Positions 15,707 to 22,945 of a stretch of 64,000 bases of DNA are shown piece after piece. The DNA comes from Mesorhizobium loti (GTDB lineage Bacteria > Pseudomonadota > Alphaproteobacteria > Rhizobiales > Rhizobiaceae). The notes beneath the pieces were generated by a model that was not told where the DNA came from, did not search any database, and was given only the letters and a program-made list of their open reading frames with translations. Each line of letters begins with the position of its first letter. The first letter of the stretch is position 1. The stretch spans positions 1,550,001 to 1,614,000 of the forward strand of contig AP017605.1 of NCBI GenBank assembly GCA_002356515.1, written 5' to 3'. A program made the position numbers and the translations under genes.

Positions 15707-16357
15707 ATGAAGCATATTCTGATCACCAGCATGCTCGCGCTCGGCATCGGATGCGGTGCCGCGGTTGCCCAGACACAGCCAGCTGAAACCCAGTCGGGCG
15801 GTGACGCCAATTGCGCGGCCGGCGCGGCTAATTGTCAAAAAGGCTCAAAGATGAAGATGGGCGAGCAGGCCCAGGGCAAGGCAAAGGCCCAGACGGACCA
15901 GCAGGCTCAAGGCAAGCCCAAGGTCCAGACCGACGAGCAGGCCCAGGGCAAGGCCAAGGTCCAGACCGACCAGCAGGCCCAGGGCAAGGCCAAGGTCCAG
16001 ACGGACCAGCAGGCCCAGGGCAAAGCAGGTGCGACCACCGATCAGCAGGCCCAGGGCAAGACCTCAACACAGACTGATCAGGGGTCGACTGCTTCCATCA
16101 GCAACGTGACTGTCGAACAGAAAACCCAGATCACCCAGGTCATCAAGGAGACCAGGGTCGAGCCGGTGTCGAATGTCGATTTCGACATTTCGGTCGGCAT
16201 CGAGGTTCCCCGGCACAAAATCCGGTTGCATCGTCTGCCCGCGCGCATCGTCAAGATCGTGCCGGCCTACGAAAGCTACGAGTATTTCGTATTGGCCGAT
16301 GGTCGGATCGTCATCGTCGATCCGGACACGTTGAAGATCGTCCTTATCCTGACCTGA
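15707..16357 (+). CDS. DUF1236 protein with six 12-residue repeats
   Basis: 216 residues from the ATG at 15707 (GAGGAGACCTCCC upstream). Signal peptide MKHILITSMLALGIGCGAAVAQ. Residues 53-124 are six tandem units of the type QQAQGKAKVQTD, polar and probably extended or disordered. A C-terminal DUF1236 domain follows: TQITQVIKETRVEPVSNVDF, IEVPRHKIRLHRLPARIVKIV, YEYFVLADGRIVIVDP, TLKIVLILT. Secreted to the periplasm; function unknown, possibly envelope stress. Divergent from a smaller DUF1236 gene. Confidence 0.85.
   Translation: MKHILITSMLALGIGCGAAVAQTQPAETQSGGDANCAAGAANCQKGSKMKMGEQAQGKAKAQTDQQAQGKPKVQTDEQAQGKAKVQTDQQAQGKAKVQTDQQAQGKAGATTDQQAQGKTSTQTDQGSTASISNVTVEQKTQITQVIKETRVEPVSNVDFDISVGIEVPRHKIRLHRLPARIVKIVPAYESYEYFVLADGRIVIVDPDTLKIVLILT
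15863..16078 (+). repeat. Six 36-bp in-frame coding repeats
   Basis: Exactly 6 x 36 bases encoding 12-residue units that start with (E/Q)QAQGK. Units three and four are nearly identical, so copy number may change by slippage or recombination. Confidence 0.85.
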
Positions 16358-16374
16358 CCTTGTACCCATCGCAC

Positions 16375-16405
16375 CGCCCGCCACATCCACGTGGCGGGCG
16401 TTTCT
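16375..16405 (+). terminator. Rho-independent terminator of the repeat-DUF1236 gene
   Basis: Perfect 10-bp stem CGCCCGCCAC / GTGGCGGGCG, 6-base loop, then TTTCT. It lies 18 bases after the stop codon. Confidence 0.8.
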
Positions 16406-16507
16406 ATGATAGGGCCGATGAACCGACTGAGCGATGGCCACCTCGCGGCATGGAGGCGGATCAGTGCAGCTATTGGAGTTCCGACCGCATTTGCTGGGGC
16501 AAGGCCG

Positions 16508-16759
16508 CTAGGATTTAGCTGTCAGGACGTCAAAGTGGATTTCAGCACCCGCCTGTTCGTCGAACAACACCGAGCAGCCTCGCGCAAGCGCTACCGTGGA
16601 AAGGGCGTTTGCCACGACGTCGTCCGGTGACACGAAATCGCCGGTCAGCACCCGCAACTCTTCGACGCCCTCAGCCATCGAGACAAAATTTCCGACCACT
16701 CGATCGTGCCTGCAGGCCTCGACCACGTAAAGCAGATCGACCATTTCGAAGCTGTGCAT
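16508..16759 (-). CDS. Small hypothetical protein in the stress cluster
   Basis: 83 residues, acidic, soluble: MHSFEMVDLLYVVEACRHD, then VVGNFVSMAEGVEELRVL and VLFDEQAGAEIHFDVL. GGAGGCTGAAC precedes the ATG. An exact EcfG promoter with a 17-base spacer lies at 16800-16825 on the same strand, with a leader of about 33 bases. Not recognised, but its stress control is well supported. Confidence 0.7.
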   Translation of the reverse strand: MHSFEMVDLLYVVEACRHDRVVGNFVSMAEGVEELRVLTGDFVSPDDVVANALSTVALARGCSVLFDEQAGAEIHFDVLTAKS

Positions 16760-16799
16760 GTTCAGCCTCCAATAAAAATCGTCCCTTGCAGGATCATGA

Positions 16800-16825
16800 A
16801 ACGCATTGGCTGAACATAGTGTTCC
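16800..16825 (-). promoter_or_regulatory. EcfG-type general-stress promoter (minus strand)
   Basis: On the minus strand GGAAC (16825-16821), 17 bases, CGTT (16803-16800); exact consensus. Confidence 0.75.
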
Positions 16826-16954
16826 GGCGGGCTTGAGTTACCCCTATCGCCGCTCCGACCGGCGCCGTTTGGCGATGAGCTTGAGGATCGTTCGACCGCG
16901 CGCGCGTCGCGGCATCGACCATGCCATAAGCGATGGCCTCGAACCCGAAGGTGC

Positions 16955-17271
16955 CTAGATCCGTTTGAAATCGGCAAGGCCTAGCCGTATCCACTGCCCC
17001 TCTGCAAAGGCTAGAGCAAACGCCTCCAAAATTCCTCGACCATAAGCTGGAGTGCCCATACCTGCCTCACCATACGGCTGAGAATTCCCGCCAACGCTGA
17101 TCCAGACACCCCGATTTTTTGCGATGATTGTGGAGCGTATCTGGGCACCTGGGATGAACTCCAAACCGACTTTGAGAGGCAAGGCTTAAGAATGGTGTCT
17201 TCCGCCTGAACAAGGGCCGTATCCAGCGGGTCGAATAGGACGTGCCCCGGCCAGATCGCGAGCGGCTGCAT
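16955..17271 (-). pseudogene. Probable frameshifted hypothetical gene
   Basis: Two frames join near 17185. The upstream part (from ATG 17271) reads MQPLAIWPGHVLFDPLDTA and ends near EDTILKP. The downstream part, in another frame, reads PLKVGLEFIPGAQIRSTII, then AKNRGVWISVGGNSQPYG and a helical end IRLGLADFKRI. Both have protein-like composition, and neither alone has a good start and end. It directly follows the host-attachment gene (stop 17282) on the same strand. Family not recognised. Confidence 0.4.
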
Positions 17272-17281
17272 GCAAATCCAT

Positions 17282-17686
17282 CTAGGCGCCAGCAATTGCC
17301 GTTTCTACCTCCCGCGCGGAATGACCTGTGAGATCCTTGGCGATTTCGCCTACAAGCACGGCCGATAGTTGCTGGTGATAGTGCTTGCGAAGTTCCCCCA
17401 GGGTTCGCGGAGCGGCGATGACAATCAGGTTGGCGATTCGTCCGTCCAGAACTTGTCGGTTGAGCAACCCGGCAGTTCCTGCCGCGAAACTGTCTTCTTC
17501 GATCTGACTGTTGTCGGGATTGGCGGAACTGCTCTGATGACGGGCGCCGGACCGCTTGTTCTCATTTGCCACGTCTTCAACCGCCGAGGCCGTCAGCTTC
17601 GGGTTGGCTTCGTCTCCGGAGTTGCGAAACAGGTTGAGTTTCTCTCCATCAGCTACTGCAACTGTCGCACCTTTGGGAATATTCAT
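17282..17686 (-). CDS. Host-attachment family protein
   Basis: 134 residues from the ATG at 17686, preceded by GGAGACTTAAA. Starts with the family pattern IPKGATVAVADGEKLNLFRN and ends with RTLGELRKHYHQQLSAVLVGEIAKDLTG (cited in part), ending near HSAREVETAIA. The family is named for a plant-attachment phenotype reported in Agrobacterium and is widespread in rhizobia. The mature function is not settled; the C-terminal block resembles eRF1-like folds. Cytosolic, single domain. No EcfG site was seen in its upstream region. Confidence 0.8.
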   Translation of the reverse strand: MNIPKGATVAVADGEKLNLFRNSGDEANPKLTASAVEDVANENKRSGARHQSSSANPDNSQIEEDSFAAGTAGLLNRQVLDGRIANLIVIAAPRTLGELRKHYHQQLSAVLVGEIAKDLTGHSAREVETAIAGA

Positions 17687-18038
17687 TTTAAGTCTCCAAA
17701 ATTGCGCCAGTCGTTGGCTGATCCAATTCAAAGCCATCTGGCGTCGGCCTCAACGTTTCAACTCGCCATTGGATGCCTTGGATCGGAGCCTTTCGTCGAG
17801 GACCATCGGGATCAGAAAACCACATCGCGCCGCTGCGAGATGCCAGAGGCATCAAGGCGCGGCATTGAATGCGGAATGTCGTTCGTTCCCTAGCAGGCGC
17901 CGCCTACTGGCCGCTTTCGGCCCTTGAGGGCCAATTTTCATAGCATCCGTTTCAGCATCCCACCTGGAAGCCGAGAGCATGCTCGCAGTGGTCGTTTCTA
18001 ACGAGCCGCTTCTGTTCCGGACCGATGATCTCAGGGTC
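17687..18038. other. Gene-free stretch
   Basis: About 350 bases without a convincing frame on either strand; the long minus-strand frame here belongs to the shadow of the FecR gene. Followed by the aldo/keto reductase relic. Confidence 0.45.
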
Positions 18039-18106
18039 GACGAGGCGCCAGGTAAAATCTCCGGTCCCGCTATGGCGAGCGCGGCATGGCGATGGTCGAT
18101 CGGTAG
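18039..18106 (+). pseudogene. Relic of an aldo/keto reductase gene (3' end)
   Basis: 68 bases match the last 75 bases of the intact reductase gene (14970-15044), with one 6-base and one 1-base deletion and a few changes, including the end GCGGCATGGCGATGG and the stop codon TAG. No other part of the gene is near on this side. Confidence 0.8.
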
Positions 18107-18370
18107 CGCGCTAGGAGCATGGACGCTAATGGCATGAACCGGTTTCGAAAAAACATGCCTAGAAAACAGATAGTTATCCTGACCCCGTCGGGATGGGCAG
18201 GCCCCTGCCGGTGGCCGAGACGGGCGGGGAACGGATATCCGGAGCCGCTCGACCGAAAGGCCGATTGCGGGCGCCTGAGCGAACGCGATATCCCATTCAA
18301 ATTGATGTATTCCCCAACGTAAGCATGTGATAATTAAGAATTCACTAATGAAAGCATCGCGGGGGATGCC

Positions 18371-19282
18371 ATGCCGTCCTTTAGATGGGCTGTTATTGTC
18401 GCGCTTGCCGCGACGCTCAACAATACGACACCGATGATGGCCGCCGAAACAGTGGGCCAGGCAGTCGTGATCAAGACTGCCGTTACCGGCGCGACCGGAC
18501 CGCTTGTGGTCAGCGCACCCGTTCATCGGGACGAACGTATCAAGACATCCAATACCGGGCTTGGCCAGTTCGTGTTCCTGGATGGCACCAAGCTGGCGGT
18601 GGGGTGGGGTTCTTCCGTCGTCATCGACAAGTACGTCTTCAGCGGTGAGAATTCGGTGAAGAACCTTACCGTGCGCGCGGCCAAGGGAACGTTTCGCTGG
18701 ATAAGCGGAAGCTCGCCTTCGTCCGCCTACCAGATCGTGACGCCAGCAGGCACAATAGGCGTGCGGGGAACAGCATTCGATGTCCACATCGCGCCCAACG
18801 GCACAACCGCCGTCGTGCTCCTGAAGGGGGCGGCCCGATTCTGCAACGGCGGCGGATGCAGGGAACTGAAGCGGCGCTGCGATTGTGTGGTCGCGACGCC
18901 ATCAGGCGCAATGACCGACGTCGTCAAGGTCAATCAATCCGTGCTCACCAGACTCGGCACCGCGCGGGCATTGCCGTTTCTGACCGGCAATCAGCAGCTT
19001 TCGGGCGGCTTTGGCGCGACCGGTTGCGGGCTTACCGCCTCCAGTCAGCGTGAGGGCACCGCGCCGCAGCGGCAGCGAACCTCACCGGCGCCCAATCCGC
19101 CCGGCCCACCCAGTCCGGGCACACCCGATCCGCCGAGCCCGCCAAGCCCGCCGAGCCCGCCGAGCCCGCCGGATCCGCCAGGCGACACGGATGACGGCAA
19201 CAACGGCAATGGAAATGATCCGGGTCATCACGACCCAAGCAATCCCGGGAGAGGCCACGGCAATGGCCATGGCAGGGGATAG
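18371..19282 (+). CDS. FecR-domain secreted protein with proline-rich tail
   Basis: 303 residues. Signal peptide (VIVALAATLNNTTPMMAAE). A FecR-like beta domain (about 40-190): QAVVIKTAVTGATGPLVV, RDERIKTSNTGLGQFVFLDG, VRAAKGTFRWISGSSPSSAY, TPAGTIGVRGTAFDVHI. Then a conserved-looking Cys pair region (RFCNGGGCRELKRRCDC), a PPSPPSPPSPP stretch and a Gly/His/Asn-rich end. This is the periplasmic FecR type, not the anti-sigma FecR with a membrane helix and sigma-binding domain. It is convergent with a CHASE2 cyclase, 36 bases between stops. Confidence 0.85.
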   Translation: MPSFRWAVIVALAATLNNTTPMMAAETVGQAVVIKTAVTGATGPLVVSAPVHRDERIKTSNTGLGQFVFLDGTKLAVGWGSSVVIDKYVFSGENSVKNLTVRAAKGTFRWISGSSPSSAYQIVTPAGTIGVRGTAFDVHIAPNGTTAVVLLKGAARFCNGGGCRELKRRCDCVVATPSGAMTDVVKVNQSVLTRLGTARALPFLTGNQQLSGGFGATGCGLTASSQREGTAPQRQRTSPAPNPPGPPSPGTPDPPSPPSPPSPPSPPDPPGDTDDGNNGNGNDPGHHDPSNPGRGHGNGHGRG

Positions 19283-19318
19283 CCGCACTTTTGTCTTGGC
19301 GCGTCCGGTATTCGACGG

Positions 19319-21523
19319 TCAGGAATCGGAGCCGAATTGTTGTTCCGCATATCCGGCATTCGCTTCCACCGTCGCTCCCGCCCGTTTGGCAAGAAAGTCA
19401 TCCGGTCGGCGCGATATCCGGCCATAGAAGTCCTGCAAGCCCGCCGGCAGGCCCGCGGCCGTGGCTTTGGCCGCCGCGATGATCTTTCGGCTGCGTGGCG
19501 AGCGCGAATGCAACGCCTCGACGAGCTTGCCGTGGAGAAGCCGCAACTCCGCAAAATCCGGCGACGAGGCAACATTTTCATCGCCGACGACGGCGTTGAT
19601 TTTCGTCCTCGCGCTCTTTCCCTTGAGCTCCAGCGATCCCGCGTCGAGCACGGCCCAGCCTGCCAGCGATCGGACTGTGTCGTCGGACGCGAGGATGTCG
19701 AAATTCACCATCTTGCACGCTGTCTCGATACGCGCGGCGACGTTCACCGCATCGCCAACGGCCGAATAGTTGAATCGCGACTCCGCCCCCATGTTGCCGA
19801 CGCAGGCGACGCCGGTATGGATCCCGATACCGATGCGGACCGTCTGCTCGGCCCCGAAACCGAATGCATCGCTCTCGTTGAGGCGGGCAATCGTCTCGCG
19901 CATGGCCAATGCCGCGCGAACGGCCTTCGCGGGATGATCCGCGACATCGATGGGGGCATTCCAAAAGGCCATGATCGAATCGCCGATGAACTTGTCGAGC
20001 GTGCCTTCATTGGCGGTGACATGACGGCTGAGCGCGTCGAGAAGCGTGTTCAGAAACCCCACGACGGCGGTGGGCGGCAGTCTTTCGCTGATCTGGGTGA
20101 AGTTTCGCACGTCGACAAACATCACGGTCAGCTCGCGGTCGTCTCCGCCAAGACGAAGTGCGTTGCGCGTGTGCTCGATGCGGTAGAGAAGCGATGGCGA
20201 CAAATATTGGCCGAAGGCCCGCCGGATCGCGCGCCGCTCCCGGTCGGTCACCAGGAAGCGGAAAGAGGTTGTCGCGAAATGCGTGATCGAGCCCATGACG
20301 ATCGGCGCAAACGGGTCGAACAGCAGTCCAGCGAGCGAAAAGGCAAACCATGATGCGACCAGTGCCAGGCCGGTGATCGCCAGGCCGCAGGCGAGCGCAA
20401 TCGCGGGGCTTACGAAAATCGTGAGGATCACCAGAAGGCTGCCCAGCGTCGCGATCGACGCTATTTCCAGCCCGTTTGCCCAGTCGGGCCGCGACAGATA
20501 GTGGCCGGACAGTATCTGTTCAACCATCTGCGCATGGAGCGAGACGCCCGGCACGTTCTCACCGAGCGCCGTGACACGAATATCCTGCAGCCCGGCGGCG
20601 GAAGTGCCGACAAACACGATGCTGCCTTCGATCGCGGCCTTTGTTTCGGGCGAGACGCCGCCGGGTGCGAGCACGTTCTTCGCCGAGACATACCGTTCCG
20701 CCTTGTCGGGACTGACATAGAGCCAGAGTTCGCCGGCCGAGGTCACCGGGATAACGAAGTCGCCGATCTTGACGGAGGTCATTATGCCCTGCCGGTCCGG
20801 CGCGCCGGCAATGAGGTAGGTGGAGGCGCCCTGCGCTACCCTTATGGCTTCGAGGGCAAGACCGGGATAGAGCTGCTCGCCATCCGTCAGAAAGAGTGGA
20901 GCTGCCCTCACCACGGCGGTCGATCTGCCCGGGTTGAGGCTGATATGTCCGATGCCGGCGGCATTGGCCTCAAGCTGCGGCCGCAGCGGTGTGGCTGCCC
21001 TGATATGGGGAGGAGCATCGACCGGGCTCTCGCCTATAAAGGCAATGCCGGCCTTCACTTGCGGCCGATAGTCCCCTTCGTTGGAGATGCCGTAACCCAG
21101 GATAACCGGCTTGCCGGCGATCGATTGGGCGAAGATTTCGTCATTGTCGGGCAAGCGATCGAGCAAGGCAGGATCGACGCCTGGCACGGCGCGGACGACA
21201 GTGCGAGGCGACAGACGATCGGGCTCGGCGAAAACGATGTCGAATGCGATGGCTGCCGCACCAAGCTCCGTCAGTTTGTCGACCAGAGCCGCCATGCGAT
21301 CCCTGGGCCATGGCCACTGCCCGAACTGCCGCAAGGAGGCCTCGTCGATGTCGACCACGCGGACGGGCATCGACTCGAACCTGCGAGGTGCCAGCCTCTG
21401 ATACTGGTCGAACGTCGCTTCGCGGGCGAGCCGCAACGGTTGCGGGTCGCTCGCCCGGACGATGGTAAGCGCCGCGACCAGCGACAAGCCCAGGATGACG
21501 CCGGCCAACTGGGCGCGTGTCAT
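19319..21523 (-). CDS. CHASE2-domain adenylate/guanylate cyclase
   Basis: 734 residues from the ATG at 21523 (MTRAQLAGVILG). A membrane helix at the N-terminus; a periplasmic CHASE2 sensor (about 35-330: YQRLAPRRFESMPVRVVDID, FGQWPWPRDRMA, FDIVFAEPD, FVGTSAAGLQDIR); two to three further helices (about 350-420); then a class III cyclase domain with LTVMFVDVRNFT and DKFIGDSIMAFW (metal Asp residues) and NVAARIETACK. It should make cAMP or cGMP on an external signal. CHASE2 cyclases and FecR proteins often neighbour each other in rhizobia. An earlier start up to 21631 cannot be excluded. Confidence 0.9.
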   Translation of the reverse strand: MTRAQLAGVILGLSLVAALTIVRASDPQPLRLAREATFDQYQRLAPRRFESMPVRVVDIDEASLRQFGQWPWPRDRMAALVDKLTELGAAAIAFDIVFAEPDRLSPRTVVRAVPGVDPALLDRLPDNDEIFAQSIAGKPVILGYGISNEGDYRPQVKAGIAFIGESPVDAPPHIRAATPLRPQLEANAAGIGHISLNPGRSTAVVRAAPLFLTDGEQLYPGLALEAIRVAQGASTYLIAGAPDRQGIMTSVKIGDFVIPVTSAGELWLYVSPDKAERYVSAKNVLAPGGVSPETKAAIEGSIVFVGTSAAGLQDIRVTALGENVPGVSLHAQMVEQILSGHYLSRPDWANGLEIASIATLGSLLVILTIFVSPAIALACGLAITGLALVASWFAFSLAGLLFDPFAPIVMGSITHFATTSFRFLVTDRERRAIRRAFGQYLSPSLLYRIEHTRNALRLGGDDRELTVMFVDVRNFTQISERLPPTAVVGFLNTLLDALSRHVTANEGTLDKFIGDSIMAFWNAPIDVADHPAKAVRAALAMRETIARLNESDAFGFGAEQTVRIGIGIHTGVACVGNMGAESRFNYSAVGDAVNVAARIETACKMVNFDILASDDTVRSLAGWAVLDAGSLELKGKSARTKINAVVGDENVASSPDFAELRLLHGKLVEALHSRSPRSRKIIAAAKATAAGLPAGLQDFYGRISRRPDDFLAKRAGATVEANAGYAEQQFGSDS

Positions 21524-21720
21524 GGCTTCTGCACCAGTTGCTGTGCCGCGTACCCTTCCTGCATGGTCCCGCCCCGGGAGTGGCCTTTCGAGCCTCGAGG
21601 CTAGGCTGCATTTTTCCAAGAGAATTAGCAATCGCTAACCTACAGCCCAACGGAGTAGCGCAGGTCCAGCGCCGGCGATTTGCGCAGCCACGAAGAGCTC
21701 GATCGGTTCCACATGGTCGA
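21524..21720. other. Intergenic stretch upstream of the CHASE2 cyclase
   Basis: About 200 bases before the reductase relic. A short dyad TTAGC-AATC-GCTAA lies at 21623-21636, a possible regulator site for the cyclase. No gene seen. Confidence 0.4.
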
Positions 21721-21772
21721 CACCGGCGATGTCTAGCGTGCCGAGGATTGTCCCGAGGGCGACTACCGCCGC
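21721..21772 (+). pseudogene. Relic of an aldo/keto reductase gene (central part)
   Basis: 52 bases with four mismatches to 14675-14726 of the intact reductase gene, covering the codons for the protein's [10 protein letters not shown] region. One change creates an in-frame TAG. Weaker likeness may extend to the left. It lies just upstream of the ankyrin gene. Confidence 0.8.
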
Positions 21773-21828
21773 GGCAGGCACCGCCCTGCCGAACTTGTAC
21801 GCCATCCTCGCACGTGATATTGATAGTG

Positions 21829-22419
21829 ATGCGTGGACTGTTGACACTTATCGTGTTGGCGTTTGCCGCGACCAATGCTGCGGCGGGCAATACGCTGTTT
21901 GACGCCATAGCCGCCGGCGACAAAGCAGGTGTCGAGCGAGCCCTCGCGAGTGGTGCCGATGTCGACAGCCGGGCACGCGACCAGGCAACCCTCCTCATCG
22001 CTGCAGCGCTCGACAACCAGCTGGAAATCGCTGAACTCCTGCTTGGCAAAGGTGCCGACGTCATGGCGCGCAACTCGGGCGGCTTCACCCCACTTCATGC
22101 GGCGGCCTTCTCCGGCAGCCTGCCGATCGCCAAGTTGCTGCTGGAAAAAGGCGCGGTACTCGACGATGCCGCCAACAAGGCGGGAGCTACGCCGTTGTTG
22201 GTGGCCGGCGAGGAAAACCACCTAGAACTGGCCGAATTCCTGATTGCGAAAGGCGCCGATGTGAACCATCCCGAGGGTCATGGTTACATGCCGACAACGC
22301 GCGCATTCTGGAAGGGCAATACGGATATCATACGGCTGTTCAAACGCCACGGTGCTACCTGCCAAACCAAAATCCTTGGCGAGGTGAACGCGGCGAAGTG
22401 CGCGGAGATCCACGATTAA
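21829..22419 (+). CDS. Ankyrin-repeat protein with signal peptide
   Basis: 196 residues from the ATG at 21829. Signal peptide MRGLLTLIVLAFAATNAAAG. Four to five ankyrin repeats follow, e.g. LIAAALDNQLEIAELLLGKG, then ADVMARNSGGFTPLHAAAFS, PIAKLLLEKGAV, LAEFLIAKGADVN. The C-terminus has a Cys pair (ATCQTK, AAKCAEIHD). Likely a periplasmic protein-binding scaffold. The YHS gene follows after 12 bases, so the two form an operon. Ribosome site weak. Confidence 0.85.
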   Translation: MRGLLTLIVLAFAATNAAAGNTLFDAIAAGDKAGVERALASGADVDSRARDQATLLIAAALDNQLEIAELLLGKGADVMARNSGGFTPLHAAAFSGSLPIAKLLLEKGAVLDDAANKAGATPLLVAGEENHLELAEFLIAKGADVNHPEGHGYMPTTRAFWKGNTDIIRLFKRHGATCQTKILGEVNAAKCAEIHD

Positions 22420-22431
22420 AGGAGGATGCAG

Positions 22432-22932
22432 ATGAGCACGATGATCAAGTCACGACTGGTTCGGAATTTGGGGGCTGCCCTGGTCACGGTAGCTGCGGTC
22501 GCCGGCGCGGGATCGGCCTGGGCCGACGACTCGGTAAACACCGGCTATTTCGGCGGTGTGGCGATCATGGGCTACGACACGGTCGCTTACTTCACTGACG
22601 GCAAGGCCGTGAAGGGCTCCGAAGAATTCACTTATGAATGGCTGGGGACACCTTGGCATTTCGCCAGCAAGAAACACCAGGAAATGTTCATGAGCGAACC
22701 GGTCAAGTACGCTCCTCAATATGGCGGCTACTGTGCTGGCGAAGTCGTCGGCGGTGGGGTCACGGTCAATGTCGATCCGGAAGCATTCAAGATTATCGAC
22801 GGCAAACTCTACCTGATCTACGACGTCGGCAATGCGGACGATTTCGCCGCGCATGCGGCTGAAAACATACCGAAAGCCGATGCCAACTGGCCGAAGGTCG
22901 CAGCCAATTTGGAGCTCGACAAGTATCACTGA
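22432..22932 (+). CDS. YHS-domain secreted protein
   Basis: 166 residues from the ATG at 22432, chosen because AAAGGAGG stands six bases before it; an ATG two codons earlier touches that site. Signal peptide ends AGAGSAWA-D. A YHS domain follows: AIMGYDTVAYFTDGKAVKG, EEFTYEWLGTPWHFASKKHQ, MFMSEPVKYAPQYGGYCAGE. YHS domains are linked to metal binding, often copper. Cotranscribed with the ankyrin gene, with which it may share a periplasmic role (inference). Convergent with the next cyclase. Confidence 0.85.
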   Translation: MSTMIKSRLVRNLGAALVTVAAVAGAGSAWADDSVNTGYFGGVAIMGYDTVAYFTDGKAVKGSEEFTYEWLGTPWHFASKKHQEMFMSEPVKYAPQYGGYCAGEVVGGGVTVNVDPEAFKIIDGKLYLIYDVGNADDFAAHAAENIPKADANWPKVAANLELDKYH

Positions 22933-22945
22933 GACCAGGTTCGTC

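Noticed and set aside
17852..18787. 311-residue minus-strand frame
   Set aside because: Shadow of the FecR gene and the reductase relic; composition not protein-like.
18371..19282. FecR iron-signalling anti-sigma factor
   Set aside because: There is a cleavable signal peptide instead of a membrane helix, no FecI sigma gene and no TonB receptor nearby.
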